64,000 nucleotides of DNA, taken from Acanthosepion lycidas (Eukaryota > Mollusca > Cephalopoda > Sepiida > Sepiidae). The notes under the pieces are model-generated. The model was not told the origin of the DNA. It ran no database searches and saw nothing but the letters and a program-made list of their open reading frames with translations. The position numbers and the translations under genes are program-made. The DNA lies in NCBI GenBank assembly GCA_963932145.1, contig OZ010573.1:28632896-28696895 (forward strand). Direction: 5' to 3'. Positions 20,931 through 31,287 of the stretch are shown in pieces. Numbering within the stretch: position 1 is the stretch's first letter; the number at the start of each line of letters is the position of its first letter.

Positions 20931-21765
20931 GGAATGCCAAGAATGAAATCCCTTATAGAAAGTTACGTATATTGGCCTAAAATGGACCAGGATATTCAAA
21001 ATTTGATTAAGTCATGCAGAGATTGTGCTCAAAATTGCCGCCTTTAAATTATCAAACCTGGCCTTATACTGATAAACTTTGGTCGAGGTTGCATACTGAT
21101 TACGCGGGACTTATGAATGGTGCGTATTACTTAACTGTCAACAATCTTTCAAAATGGAGTGAAATATTTAGAAAACCTACTTCCACTGTAAGTGAAAATT
21201 GTCTTCAGGAATTGTTTTCGAGATTTGGAGTTCCAGATACTATAGCGTCTGATAATGGTACGCAATTTACTGTGTTTGTAAATACTATGCACTTGAACAT
21301 ACAACAATGTTTTCATACTAAACAAGATCAAATGGTCAGGCTGAACGTTTTGCTATGTTCAAAAAGTCGTTAACGAAATCAAACGGGGAGGAGATAGAAG
21401 AAGCAATGCTCCAACTGTTTTAAAGAATTTATAGGCTGACTCTTAATACAGCATCGCGGATGTCACCAGCCGAACTAAAATTTGAAAGGAAAATTAAATC
21501 GAGATTTGACAACTTACTATTTGGAAGAAAAAGAAAAAGTTGGCATAGTACGAATTTAACTATAAAATCTTTCAAAGCTGGAGATAAGATTTTCTTCATG
21601 TCTTACGAGGCAGAAAAGGAAAGTTGGGAAGATGGTGAAATAGTAAATCGTACTGGCGGGATGGTGGATACGGTACAGGTTCGAAATTGGCAACATAAAA
21701 GGCATTTAAATCAATTAAAACCAAGATATGCCGTGGGAAAAAACAACAAAGGAATTTACTGATGG
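20931..21765 (+). pseudogene. Ty3/gypsy integrase relic
   Basis: This is the integrase end of a gypsy-type pol. The visible order is: the end of the HHCC zinc-binding domain (YVYWPKMDQDIQN then CRDCAQNC), the catalytic core with HTDYAGLMNGAYYLTV, and FGVPDTIASDNGTQF with the second Asp. The AER block carrying the catalytic Glu follows only after a frameshift near 21,300-21,330. Then come SPAELKFERKIKSRFD and a C-terminal GPY/F-like module (GDKIFFMSYEA, WEDGEIVNRTGG, RHLNQLKP) in a third frame. Integrase would insert element cDNA; this copy is inactivated by at least two frameshifts and a stop after CAQNCRL. Protease, RT and RNase H are absent, so the element is internally deleted. Confidence 0.85.
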
Positions 21766-21906
21766 AAGTGGTGTACGATACTTTTGATTTGACAACTCCA
21801 ATTATATCTACTCGAGAACACTGTTAGTATAAGGAAATGAAATCCAAGATAAATGTTTGAAGTTAACCTCAAAAGAAGACAATACGTATTCAAAAGGTAG
21901 GTTTAG

Positions 21907-22035
21907 TGCAAAAAGACGAACGACCTTCGCTACACTAAATAGACTATTCACTACACTAGGAGAGGAACGTCAGCTTATAGGAAGGAGTCACACGCATTGC
22001 TGCACTAACTTCAGTATTCGCTATTATTATATTAT
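21907..22035 (+). repeat. 3' LTR-like direct repeat of gypsy relic
   Basis: TGCAAAAAGACGAACGACCT start, with GAGAGGAACGTCAGCTTA and TTGCTGCACTAACTTCAGT in the same order as the upstream copy. The exact end is not clear because both copies decay into AT-rich sequence. Confidence 0.5.
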
Positions 22036-22136
22036 TAATCTATGGGATTAAACAATTTCTTCACTAACCTTTCAGTGTCTTCCTTGGAATATTATTATTC
22101 AGAATTACGAGCATTATAATATATATATATATATAG

Positions 22137-22363
22137 GGTGGCAATAAAGTCACTATACAGTTACTTATAATAAAAAAGCCAAAGGATTAAAGCAGGTAGC
22201 TTGCAGTTCGAACAGTATCGGAAATTAATTTACTATTATTTTCATAGCATTTTATTGTTAGTATTAAGAATTAACCAAAACCATTTTAATAATAAACTTA
22301 TTGACTGTTGATTAATTGCTTTGTCTTAATTGTTACTGTAACTGTATAGTGACTTTATTGTCA

Positions 22364-22365
<2 letters not shown>
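22137..22365. mobile_element. Tc1/mariner-type MITE inserted in (TA)n
   Basis: The 28-bp terminal inverted repeats are GGTGGCAATAAAGTCACTAT... at the left and the complement of the right end, GGTGACAATAAAGTCACTAT..., differing at one position in the stretch read. Both flanks are TA repeats, consistent with the TA target preference of the superfamily. The internal ~170 bp is non-coding. Confidence 0.85.
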
Positions 22366-22436
<71 letters not shown>

Positions 22437-22461
22437 TAGATAGATAGATAGATAGATAGAT
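22366..22461. repeat. (TA)n-(GA)n-(GATA)n compound microsatellite
   Basis: TA run, then GAGAGA, then GATA units. Confidence 0.95.
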
Positions 22462-22864
22462 ATTGTGATGTTGGAAGGCTTCGCTTGTCACTTTTGTTAT
22501 CTCAAACAAAAGTTCGTTACCACTTCCAAAAATGCTCGTTATATTCGAGACTTCGTAGACACTGGTACTAGTAGTAATGCCTTTCAATAATACCCACACT
22601 AGTAGTACTTGTTCAAGTAGTAATCGCCAAATAGTATAATGATCAGAAGATAATCGTAATCCGTATAGTAATAGAGAGAGTGAACGTATAGCAATAGTGG
22701 ATAGAAAGAAAAGTCAACAGAGATCGGGTGATCGTAACGCTACTTCGTATTTATTCACTTCTTTTATGATCACGTGATCTACTTAATAATTGAATCGCCC
22801 GTGTTACTCACAGGCGATCTAGTTTCAAACCACAGTGTCGGCAACGACACTTACTCTTACACAG

Positions 22865-22870
<6 letters not shown>
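22462..22870 (-). repeat. Dispersed repeat G, copy 1
   Basis: The minus strand reads GTTGCCGACACTGTGGTTTG, then GATCGCCTGTGAGTAACACG-GGCGAT (a hairpin), later CTCTATTACTATACGG and AACGAGCATTTTTGG. The same series is on the plus strand at 53,665-54,200. It has no coding content and the class is unknown; it could be a solo LTR. Confidence 0.6.

Positions 22871-22900
<30 letters not shown>
22868..22900. repeat. (TA)n microsatellite
   Basis: Short TA run bordering repeat G. Confidence 0.9.
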
Positions 22901-22974
22901 TTTTTTTTTACTTTCTGTAACTTCTTGATTTTTTTCAGATACACCGCACTCTAATAATGGCAAGATTACCATTA

Positions 22975-23880
22975 AGTTTTTGAGAAAGAAAATCTGTCAT
23001 AAAGTGTTATTGGAACCACGAAAAGATTCAAGGAGGGCAAAAGCAATTTAGAAGACATTAGTACAGAGATCCACTAAAACGACTTACTAATACTGGCCTC
23101 AGAAATAAGTTTGAAGCAGCTGGAACGGTTCACGACGTTCATAAGCAACATTCAGGAAACGACGGTCATCTACCAGCCAACGCAAAAGAAGAATAACTGC
23201 TGAAAACCTTCCTTCGATTTCCAATGAAATCTGTACGATAAATGGCCCGTGAGACAGAAATCGTAAAACCGCATGCCCATCGCCTTTTGAAGCGAGTCCC
23301 TTGAAGATGTCACATTCCAACATTAATCCACGATCTAAATGAAGATGATCCTGTTGTAGAGTGGTTTCACAGTGGGGGTTTGTATTTGTACTAAGTCGGT
23401 CCTAAAATAGGTTCGACGTACAAAACGTTAGGAACTTGATATAATAGGTAATGACGCAGTAATCTAGTTGGGGTGGCTGATACTTTAATATCCGACTAAC
23501 AGTCGTCCGACATCGACCGACTGACCAAGCGACTGCTACTGCTACTACTCCTACTTATTATAGGTGGAAGAATCTATTAACTATAGAACAGGTGTGTTCC
23601 ACTATAACAGATCCTGACCGAGGAATTGAATTTTGTGAATGGTACCTCGACAAATACGTCGAATATGCTGCATTTCCATCCACAAATTGCCCGGGGCGAT
23701 GAGACCATCTTAAATGGCTCAATCAATTGACAGAGTTACTGGGCTACTAAAAATCCACACGTTACTATGGAACAACATTTGACTTCCAGGGGTTACAGTG
23801 TAGTGCGGGATACCAGTATTGTTGGATCTTTTTTTTTTTTTTTTTAATCAAACTGTCATTGATGTTTACCTAAACAAGAA
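22975..23880 (+). pseudogene. DDE transposase relic, same group as 6,120
   Basis: The N-terminal region, in frame pieces, gives NKFEAAGTVHDVHKQHSG and then IARETEI-like and HRLLKRVP, matching the helix-turn-helix half of the family (KFEATGSVxDxxKGRSGRPR). The catalytic half begins with RGIEFCEWYLDKY, then WLNQ..., and (shifted) YWATKNPHVTMEQHLTSRGY-type sequence. The catalytic Asp block between these is overwritten. Multiple stops are present. The poly-T at about 23,829-23,846 ends it. Confidence 0.6.
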
Positions 23881-24514
23881 TTCGTCTGTCCACGTGTATC
23901 CAAGAATTTTCGAGTTGCATGCGTGTAAATGTTTTTCTAAGTAAATTGTTAGCCTAGTGAAGGGTTCCAACAATTTACATAAATGTTTATTAAATTTTCA
24001 TTCTTTTGCATCATAAAATAACGTCTTTAGAAAAAAATAATTTCTGAAATTAAATTCTATTTACCATCACGTCTCCTGAAGAGCGGACTTGATACTCCGA
24101 AAGAGCAGAGATAGAAAGGCTTAATAAAGAAAATATAACATCCTTTCGGAATATAACGTTTAGAGAAATAAGAAATAATATCGGATTAAAAAGTGCATTA
24201 ACTGCTTAGAAATTATGATATATGTTTCAATGAATGTGACAGACAAGATTTTGAAAGGATTAAGGGTGTGCAGTGTATTGGCAGCGACACGTTTTAGTTA
24301 TAGAAGTGTATGATTTTGGCAGCATTTAGTTTTGTATCGTATAAATTTTATACGTTTGCAAGTTTCAACTTATATTGTTCTATAGAAAATGAAAAACTTC
24401 TAACCTCATAATTACAAACAACACGCCTATAAAATCCAAACATAAAAAAACACCCAATGCAGTATATGAATTTAATTGCCGAGTACAAGATCGCGTCTCT
24501 TGTCACACGACCAA
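23881..24514. other. Mostly unassigned; SINE-C tail at ~24,145-24,205
   Basis: AATATAACGTTTAGAGAAAT...ATCGGATTAA is the SINE-C tail signature without a head. The segment near 24,225 repeats sequence from 20,037. The rest is not recognised. Confidence 0.45.
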
Positions 24515-24800
24515 TATTAAGATGGTCTCCCGTGACTAAATTGGTTGTGGCACATTTCGGCTATAGAAGCGCTTTCCTTGATTTAGAAAACAAGAAAACG
24601 ATACGGGTTCGATTCATGTCGAGAGGCACAATTTTTCTTTAGTAGAACTTCTTGATCTCGGTGGGTTGTTAATAATTTCATTGTTTAATAAAAATAAAAA
24701 TAATAGTAAAAGTAATTCAAACACGTGTATCCACTAAAAATAAGGTTTAGAGTAATAAGAAAAAATGTCGGATTAACAAATCCATTTAAAAGAATGACTG
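24515..24800 (+). repeat. SINE-C copy 2
   Basis: The tRNA-like head has CTAAATTGGTTGTGGCAC in the A-box region and a good B box in CGGGTTCGATTCATGTCG. A TTCTTTAGTAGAACTTCTTG block and the TGTCGGATTAAC tail follow. A second copy lies immediately downstream in the same orientation. Confidence 0.65.
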
Positions 24801-24884
24801 TGTTTAACGTAAACAAAAATGAACCTAGCCGAAGTCCCAACTAGAAATATGCGTTTCCGATAAATAAGTAACTGAACTTTGTTT

Positions 24885-25150
24885 ATTAAGATGGCCTCAC
24901 ATGGTCAAATTGGTAACGGCGTGCTTCAAATCTAGGAGTGGTTTTCCTGGGGAAATAAAAAAGGGGGTACAGGTTTTATTCCTGGCGGGAAGCACCTTTT
25001 TCTTTAGTAGGAGTTCTCGATCTAGGCCGATTGTTATTAATTTCACGCTTTAAGAAAATTAATTAAAACAAAAAAACATGGATAACAACTCAAACACATG
25101 CACCCACTAAAGATAACGTTTTCTTCATGAGAAAAAGAAATAAATGCTTT
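24885..25150 (+). repeat. SINE-C copy 3
   Basis: Head GGTCAAATTGGTAACGGCGT, B-box-like AGGTTTTATTCCTGGCGG, the block TTCTTTAGTAGGAGTTCTCG and an ACTAAAGATAACGTTTTC tail. It is about 370 bp downstream of copy 2 and equally oriented, so the pair looks like a tandem duplication or sequential insertions. Confidence 0.6.
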
Positions 25151-25261
25151 TCAACTGGTTTAACTCAACCGACAAAATCTATTTAATTATCGGCTGAATT
25201 TAACAAAAAACTTGAATTTGAATGGATTCTTACGATCTAAATTTGCGTGCGTGTCTTCTCA

Positions 25262-25716
25262 AAAGCGACGCCCCGAAAGTAATGCCTCCTGTTTATTTCC
25301 ACAAAAACTAAGAGAGTCAAAGGGAACAGAAAAAAAAAATCCGTTTGATCGAGCATTTGTTCAGTTACGAAATGCTATTTTCCTACACAGTCACGAACAT
25401 TGGAAATGCATTTCCGCCAGCAATGAACAAAAAACTACGGGAGCACTCGTAAAAATCTGCACCAGAAGAGACGACGCATTTTTTTTCTTTCTTTCTTTCG
25501 GAGCAACAATGACGTAATCCGCCTATTCGCGCGGATGAGCTGATCGAGGTGCTCTTCATCACGTGGCTTGACAAGTGTGCAGGGTCGCGCAGAATGTGGC
25601 TTGTCACACACGTTACTTGTGGCACTGCTGAAACGCCTTAACCACCGCCTAACACTGTTCATATATACTGTTTGAAACCGCCCCACCCCCAGAAAACCGC
25701 TTATTTTACATAACAA
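25262..25716 (-). pseudogene. mariner transposase deletion derivative
   Basis: The minus-strand frame starts NSVRRWLRRFSSATSN, DKPHSARPCTLVKPRDEEHL and DQLIRANRRIT, which is the N-terminal DNA-binding half of a mariner transposase. It then passes without a break into SSGADFYECSRSF and, one frame over, HCWRKCISNVRDCVGK, which is the C-terminus. The whole catalytic D,D,D core is therefore missing by internal deletion. Downstream, CGACGCCCCGAAAGTAATGC at about 25,267 resembles a mariner terminal inverted repeat. The matching 5' end beyond 25,716 was not found. Such internal deletions are typical of mariner decay. Confidence 0.7.
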
Positions 25717-25845
25717 ATATTATTTGTTGATGCACTTTATCCAATGATGAATGGTGATCACCGGGACTAAACATTAGAGAGTGAAAATTTCAGATTGAAA
25801 TTTTACGAATAACTACATGCAAGGTAGCCGCATCCAATTTATCAA

Positions 25846-25847
<2 letters not shown>

Positions 25848-25890
<43 letters not shown>

Positions 25891-25937
25891 CTGGTGTTAA
25901 TAAAGCAATACTCTATATAATACAACAAAACTATTAA

Positions 25938-25981
<44 letters not shown>
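25848..25981. repeat. (CT)n/(TA)n microsatellites
   Basis: A CT run and a TA run to 25,889, a short AT-rich spacer with ACTATTAAG, then a TA run at 25,938-25,981. Confidence 0.9.
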
Positions 25982-25984
<3 letters not shown>

Positions 25985-26505
25985 AATGTAGGTATTGCCA
26001 AAGAAATGTGATACCTAAGGTTTAAAATGCATTTTTAAAAATGAAAAATCTTTCTTGAGTTTTTATTTTAGTTTTAATTTCAACAGATTAAATTTAATAT
26101 TTCCAATAAATAAAATACTTTGCTATATTTCAAACTGAATTGAAAGTGATTGGAATGATTTTTTAAATCGTTAAAATGGATGATTTTAGCCATATTTACA
26201 AATCTCTTAGCACATCGTAATTTTCTTTATTAAGAAATTTTTCAAAAATAAAATATACTTATTTTTCCGAAATTTTATTTGAGGAATATTAGCTGATTTA
26301 AAGTTTAATTAATCTGATTTGAAACATATGCTACTTATTTTTAAGTTAAAATATCGCAGAAAAGCAATTTTAACACAGAGGTGGTTTTTTGAGGTGTTGA
26401 CAACTCTCTCGATAGATTTATATTTGTGAATTTTTTATAAGGGGGTTATATCTGTCATAATTACCTAGAGAATATAATTTGCACAGATTTTTTATATAAT
26501 TTTTT
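25985..26505 (+). repeat. Dispersed repeat F, copy 1
   Basis: It matches 29,565-30,090 in inverted orientation over about 520 bp. Shared blocks, in order: GATACCTAAGGT, TTTTTAAAAATGAAAAA, CAGATTAAATTTAATA, GATTTTAGC, AATATTAGCTGATTTAAAGT and ATATCTGT then ATAATTAC. No coding capacity is seen. The element class is unknown. Confidence 0.75.
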
Positions 26506-26510
26506 TTAAC

Positions 26511-26890
26511 TAGCCAGTGGCTTATGATCACTTCACGTTGAAACATCGGATCCCGTACGATCACCGAGGTTAAGCAATGTCGAGCCTGGTCAGTACCTAG
26601 ATAGGTGACCGTTTGGCAATATTAGGTGCTGTAAGCTTGGATGTACGGCAGGTGTAATGGATAATGACTCGGTATTTTTAATCGGAGAGTCGAGTTCCAG
26701 TTCGGTTCGTTATATTCACTTACCCGCAAACACCCTTAGGAAAAGTATGAATCCGCCCTCCCAGCTATGAGTTAATTGGTAAGATTTGTATCATTAAATC
26801 ATTATTATCTTAAAAGAAGTCTTATAATCTAAAAAAAAAAATATTTTCTGGCTTTAAATAATCTGAAAAGGGCTGATAAACCGTAAAAAA
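26511..26890 (+). repeat. SINE-A, full-length 5S-tRNA chimeric copy
   Basis: Part 1, about 26,515-26,638, is derived from 5S rRNA. The blocks GGATCCCGTACGATCACCGA, GGTTAAGCAATGTCGAGCCT, GGTCAGTACCTAGATAGGTG and GGTGCTGTAAGCTT follow the 5S order, including the internal Pol III promoter region. Part 2, about 26,640-26,712, is a tRNA-like unit (CAGGTGTAATGGATAATG...AGTCGAGTTCC). Part 3 is a ~180 bp body with a tail GGCTTTAAATAATCTGAAAA...GATAAACCGTAAAAAA shared by all copies. It would be transcribed by Pol III and mobilised by a LINE with a matching 3' end. Confidence 0.8.
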
Positions 26891-27693
26891 TCTATCAATT
26901 AATTTATAACAGGCCAGTAATCTTAAAACTTTAAGAAAATATTCTAAGCAATTTAATATTTTATTGAATTTTAAGTACTTTGGCTTTATGGTCTAAGTTA
27001 CGAAGATGCTTCTTGAGGAATTGATAGAAAATTATGAATAAATTGTAACTTTATTAGTTACCGCTCTTATTTTCTCATTTCGCGTTTGGACATCCGTATT
27101 TACAAAAATCTTCACTTTTATAACTTTTTGTTGAATTGTACTGAGCTTTTTCATTTAAGATTAGAAAATATAGTCTTAATTTAATAACAATATCACTTGA
27201 CTGGTACAAATTAATACAGAATTTTAAAATATTTAAAAGTTAATAAATTATAATTAAAATTTAAAAAAAATGAAAGCAATTCTTGTAAAAATTCATTATT
27301 CATCGAAATTTTTTTCTTTATAATAGTGTCCATTACATATAACTTTTACATAAAAGCAATTTAAAGCTTTTCTAATTAAATAATGTCTTAATTTTATTGA
27401 ATTTTTTATTTTACGATTCAGAACAGATTTTCTGTAACTGGGGGTCCTGCTTAACTAACCAAAATTTCATGAATTGAATTCTGTGAGAAATTATCTTTGT
27501 AACTCATAAAAATTAAACTCAAAAAAAAAGAATTTCTCGAAATTTCCTAAAATTAAATAAGTTGGGGTCAACAGATGGGAAAAAAATATTTTTACAAAAA
27601 GTTTCTAAAGAAGGAACATTGAAAACATAATTTTATTAATTTGTGAATAAGTTCTGAAAGTTTCATTAAAATCAATTATCTGATTTTTGCAAC
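26891..27693. other. Unassigned AT-rich sequence
   Basis: Very AT-rich with no recognised element. Confidence 0.45.
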
Positions 27694-27695
<2 letters not shown>

Positions 27696-27782
<87 letters not shown>

Positions 27783-27795
27783 TGAGAGAGAGATA
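27696..27795. repeat. (TA)n-(GATA)n-(GA)n microsatellite
   Basis: Same unit order as at 22,366-22,461. Confidence 0.95.
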
Positions 27796-27800
27796 TAAAA

Positions 27801-27848
27801 CAAATTTTGTCCGATGAAGTCGTAAAGGACGAAACGCGTCACACGAAA
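27801..27848 (+). ncRNA. Degenerate hammerhead-like motif
   Basis: CCGATGA (27,811-27,817), then A plus stem II GTC-GTAAAG-GAC, then GAAA (27,831), a minimal stem III AC-GC-GT, and the cleavage-type GTC ending at 27,840. The flanks TGT and ACA can extend stem I. The core has C in place of the essential U of CUGANGA and an extra A before stem II, so activity is unlikely. It is best read as a decayed retroelement-associated hammerhead. Confidence 0.35.
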
Positions 27849-27901
27849 GCTTTTTCCACTTTGTCATGCATCTTTATCCCAAAATTGTTCTTAATATATC
27901 A

Positions 27902-27906
<5 letters not shown>

Positions 27907-27967
<61 letters not shown>
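27907..27967. repeat. (TA)n microsatellite
   Basis: Long TA run. Confidence 0.95.
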
Positions 27968-27970
<3 letters not shown>

Positions 27971-28096
27971 AAAGTATAGTTTTAAGGTATGCTATATTTA
28001 TGGGTTAAAGTGCTCAATATCAGGGATAGAGCGTACGTAAATATAAAAGTGAACATTGAAGTCAACACACTGAAGTGACAGTACATTTCATGCTAA

Positions 28097-28265
28097 ACGC
28101 AATCGTCAGCCCATGCGCGTTGTGCTTTTGTTCCACTATTTATATATACAGGTCACTGATGCACTGTGGGTAGTCTGTATTATTCTAACGGTTATTTTGG
28201 TAGGCGTTAGGTTGTGTTTCTAATTATTCTAGAGGCTACTGAGTTGGAATAATTTTTGGCTATAT
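28097..28265 (+). repeat. Copy of the 13,931 fold-back family (one side)
   Basis: GTCAGCCCATGCGCGTTGTG, ATACAGGTCACTGATGCAC, CTAACGGTTA and GGCTACTGAGT follow the same order as 13,931 to about 14,100. The inverted right arm is absent. It lies downstream of the GIY-YIG end of the PLE at 28,440-29,150, so it may be that element's terminal sequence. Confidence 0.55.
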
Positions 28266-28439
28266 GTAGTGTTGTTAGTTAACTTTTTATTTATTATTGA
28301 TTATTTTCTTCTTGGTTGTTACTGCTACGTTTTCTTGTGCTTATCTATGTGTACATGGTTTGTAAATTTGTTTATTATTTACTTAGTTTATTTGTTTGGA
28401 TTAATTTATTTTGCTTGTTTTGTTTATTTACTTTCGTTT

Positions 28440-29150
28440 ATTCTTGTTCGTTTTTAGTTTTCGATTGTTAAGGAACGTAGTAAAATTCTGATCGTTGATT
28501 TAATAGTTTATTTTGGCTTGGGTAGGAAATTCTAGCTATTTCTTCTCTCCATGTAGAGTTTACAATTTTTGGATTGATAATTGTAGGCTGATGTTGTTTT
28601 CCTTATTTTCCATGATATTTTTGGTGTGATTTGATTTTTGTTTTTAATCTCCCAGGTATGTTGGCAAATTTACTATTTGTACAGGATTTTTGTATACGTA
28701 GTTTCTTTGTTACTCCGATGTATATTTTTTGGTCTTTATCTGCTGATTTTACAGTGGCTTGATGTATTACAGTGTTCCTCAAACAATTGCCGTTTAAGGG
28801 GCATTCGTTCTTTGTTCTGCAGTTGCACAGGGGTTTAATTTGTTCAGGTGATTTGTTGGTTGTTTTCTTGTGCTTTTTTATTATTTATGTCATGTTCTCG
28901 GTTCAACTGTAGCTGATTCTTACTGTGTTTTTGGTAAATATCTTGTAGATAGTGGTTGATTCTTGTTTGTGTATGAGTTTAATGAATATTTTTCGTACGT
29001 TTTTTACGTTTTTGTTACTGTTACTGCTGGCTTTTTTTATGAATGCTGTCGGGAATCCATTATCTTTTTAGGGTTGCTTCATAGTCTTTCTTGGCTTTGT
29101 TGAAGATGGTTTCACAAAAAGAATTATCGAAAAGCTTGCGGTTAATTGAT
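28440..29150 (-). pseudogene. Penelope-like element, RT/GIY-YIG junction fragment
   Basis: The minus strand encodes CNCRTKNECPLNGNC, then NTVIHQATVKSADKDQ, then KIYIGVTKKLR. This is the Cys-rich linker plus the first GIY-YIG strands of a PLE protein, parallel to the copy at 1,255. Upstream, ETIFNKAKKDYEATLKR resembles the RT C-terminal helix region. After YIG the frame decays and the second Cys/Glu block is not recognisable. The copy has several stops and is older than the first. The plus-strand open frames here are Leu/Phe-rich shadows. Confidence 0.7.
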
Positions 29151-29564
29151 TGTGGTTGGTTGGAAGATATATGTATATATAGTGGTTTATCATTGTTTTC
29201 TGTATGATTTATATATCCATTTTCTTAGGTTGAAAGTGACATCTAGAAAATCTACAGGAAGAGAAACATCATGTATTTTAACCCACCGTACAATATTTTC
29301 CTAATTTTGAACATTTTAAAATTATATTATTGTAACCTAGAGAAGGTTACTGAATAGAATAATTACACGAAGGTTGGTAATGAACGATAATAATTAGGAC
29401 AAGTACAACATATATAAGATTCGTCAGCGGCGCGTAGAAGTAGTAGTCAACTGCTCGAAGTGAGTCAAGTGAATTCCACAATGAATCTCCAACTGCAAAC
29501 CAACATACAGTATTTACTACCGTATTTATGTGAATGGGGACATACCCATTATCGTCCGTATGTA
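29151..29564. other. Unassigned sequence
   Basis: No family recognised. Confidence 0.4.
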
Positions 29565-30090
29565 TGCTATAGCATATATAAAAAAGGCGCTCACGTTATA
29601 TTCCTCAAGTAATTATTACAGATATGTCCACTGTAGAAAAAAATTGATAGACAGTCAAGCCGTCAACACTTTAAATAAACCCCTACTGTCATGTTAAAAA
29701 CGCATTTCTGCAACTTTTTAAAATTAAAGTAAGTAATATTTGTTTCAAATGAGACTTATTAAACTTTAAATCAGCTAATATTTCTCAGATGCAGTCTTAG
29801 AAAAGAATATTTTATTTTTTAAAGATTTTTAAATAAAGAGATTTACGTTGTGATGACAGATGGCTAAAAATGCCGCTAAAATCAGCGATTTTAGCGATTT
29901 CTAAACAACCCCCCCGCTTCCAGCCAATTTAAATTAGTTTTGAAATACAGAAAAGTATTTTGCTTATTGGAATTATTAAATTTAATCTGTTAGCTTGAAA
30001 TTAAAGCTAAAATAAAAGCTTCAAAAAAATTTTTTTTTCATTTTTAAAAATTCATTTCAGACCTTAGGTATCGCGTTTCTGTGGAGGTAT
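29565..30090 (-). repeat. Dispersed repeat F, copy 2 (inverted)
   Basis: Reverse complement of the 25,985 copy by ordered block match, ending in GATACCTAAGGT. It carries a poly-C run near 29,910 that the other copy lacks. Confidence 0.75.
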
Positions 30091-31285
30091 CTTCTGAAAA
30101 GTCATTTCAGCAATGAAATCAGTTTATAAATTCAATTGTACTATATAAAATGATGAGTGGATAACATCTGCGAAATTTGAAGAAGGGAAGATAAGTTTTT
30201 TTATTTGCTTATTATTTGTCAATTTATAAATTGGTTTTTCTCTCGCTAAGATTTTCATTTATTCATTCATCAAACTTCCTTTTCGTACTGATTCCACTTC
30301 ATTTCCGTTTCTCCTTTGGCTATTATCACTTCGCTCAAGTGCTAAACCCGAAGATTACTTTCAGGTAATATGATCATTTCAATTTTAGAGATTTTTTTCA
30401 CACAAGAAAATCCATTTTAATTCTTCTATAACCCGGCTATCATTCTTCGACAGAAGTTGGCACCGATCATTTTCAATTAGATTCTCCTATCAATGTTTTT
30501 TTTAATTGGCTAAAAATTGTCACATGACTTTTAGTTGTACTTTTAGTGGTGGGTTCAACTGTTAGATCTTGTTTACAGCCCGGAATATCACAAATCTGAC
30601 TAACGACTTTGTTAGCAATTAAATTCTCATACAAAATCAATCTCGTAATAATTGGCTCTTCACAACATACTTAGATATGATATAAAGCTAATATGAAACC
30701 ATTTCTCTTGCGTGTCTAATGAGAATATTAGTTTTTTCTCTATCATCTTCCATTTTGATACTTATTCTTTATAGTGTTCATAATTAGCTTTTTTCAGGTA
30801 CAGTAACACACACTTAACATTAAAATTTAGTATTGTCAAATTAGCGAAATAATTATAAACGATAGTTAGTTTTAGAAAGGATTGTAGAAAAAAAAATCAG
30901 AAAAAAACAGAAGGGTCATTATGTATGCTTTTTAAAGGATAAAAACAAAAAGTCGTAGCGAAAAAATAAGAGAGGCAGGCCCATCGCCAGTCTTTTGTGT
31001 CAGGGATAGCCTTTTATCCGTGGCCGGTAATAGTCACGAGAAAAAATAATCACAATTTTGGCTTTGAAAAAAGTCACAATTCATCTGTGGTGACCGGTAA
31101 TAAAGTCATCTATTTTTATCAGGTACTTTACGAGTTTATGGTTCCGCTCTGTTTTGCAATAGAAATTCATAATAAATCGATCCAACCTCTTAAAATGGTT
31201 TTCTAATTATGCTACGGTCACATATTCGATATATTTCATAGTTAGGTAATCATAGTATCCCATAAGGCCTGGCTTTATGTGAAGA
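30091..31285. other. Unassigned AT-rich sequence
   Basis: No coding or repeat signal recognised. Short frames, such as 30,997-31,206, look non-coding. Confidence 0.45.
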
Positions 31286-31287
31286 AA

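Noticed and set aside
26515-26638. Genuine 5S rRNA gene
   Set aside because: Diverged from 5S consensus at many positions, fused to a tRNA-like unit and tail, and repeated as such at 60,107 (minus).
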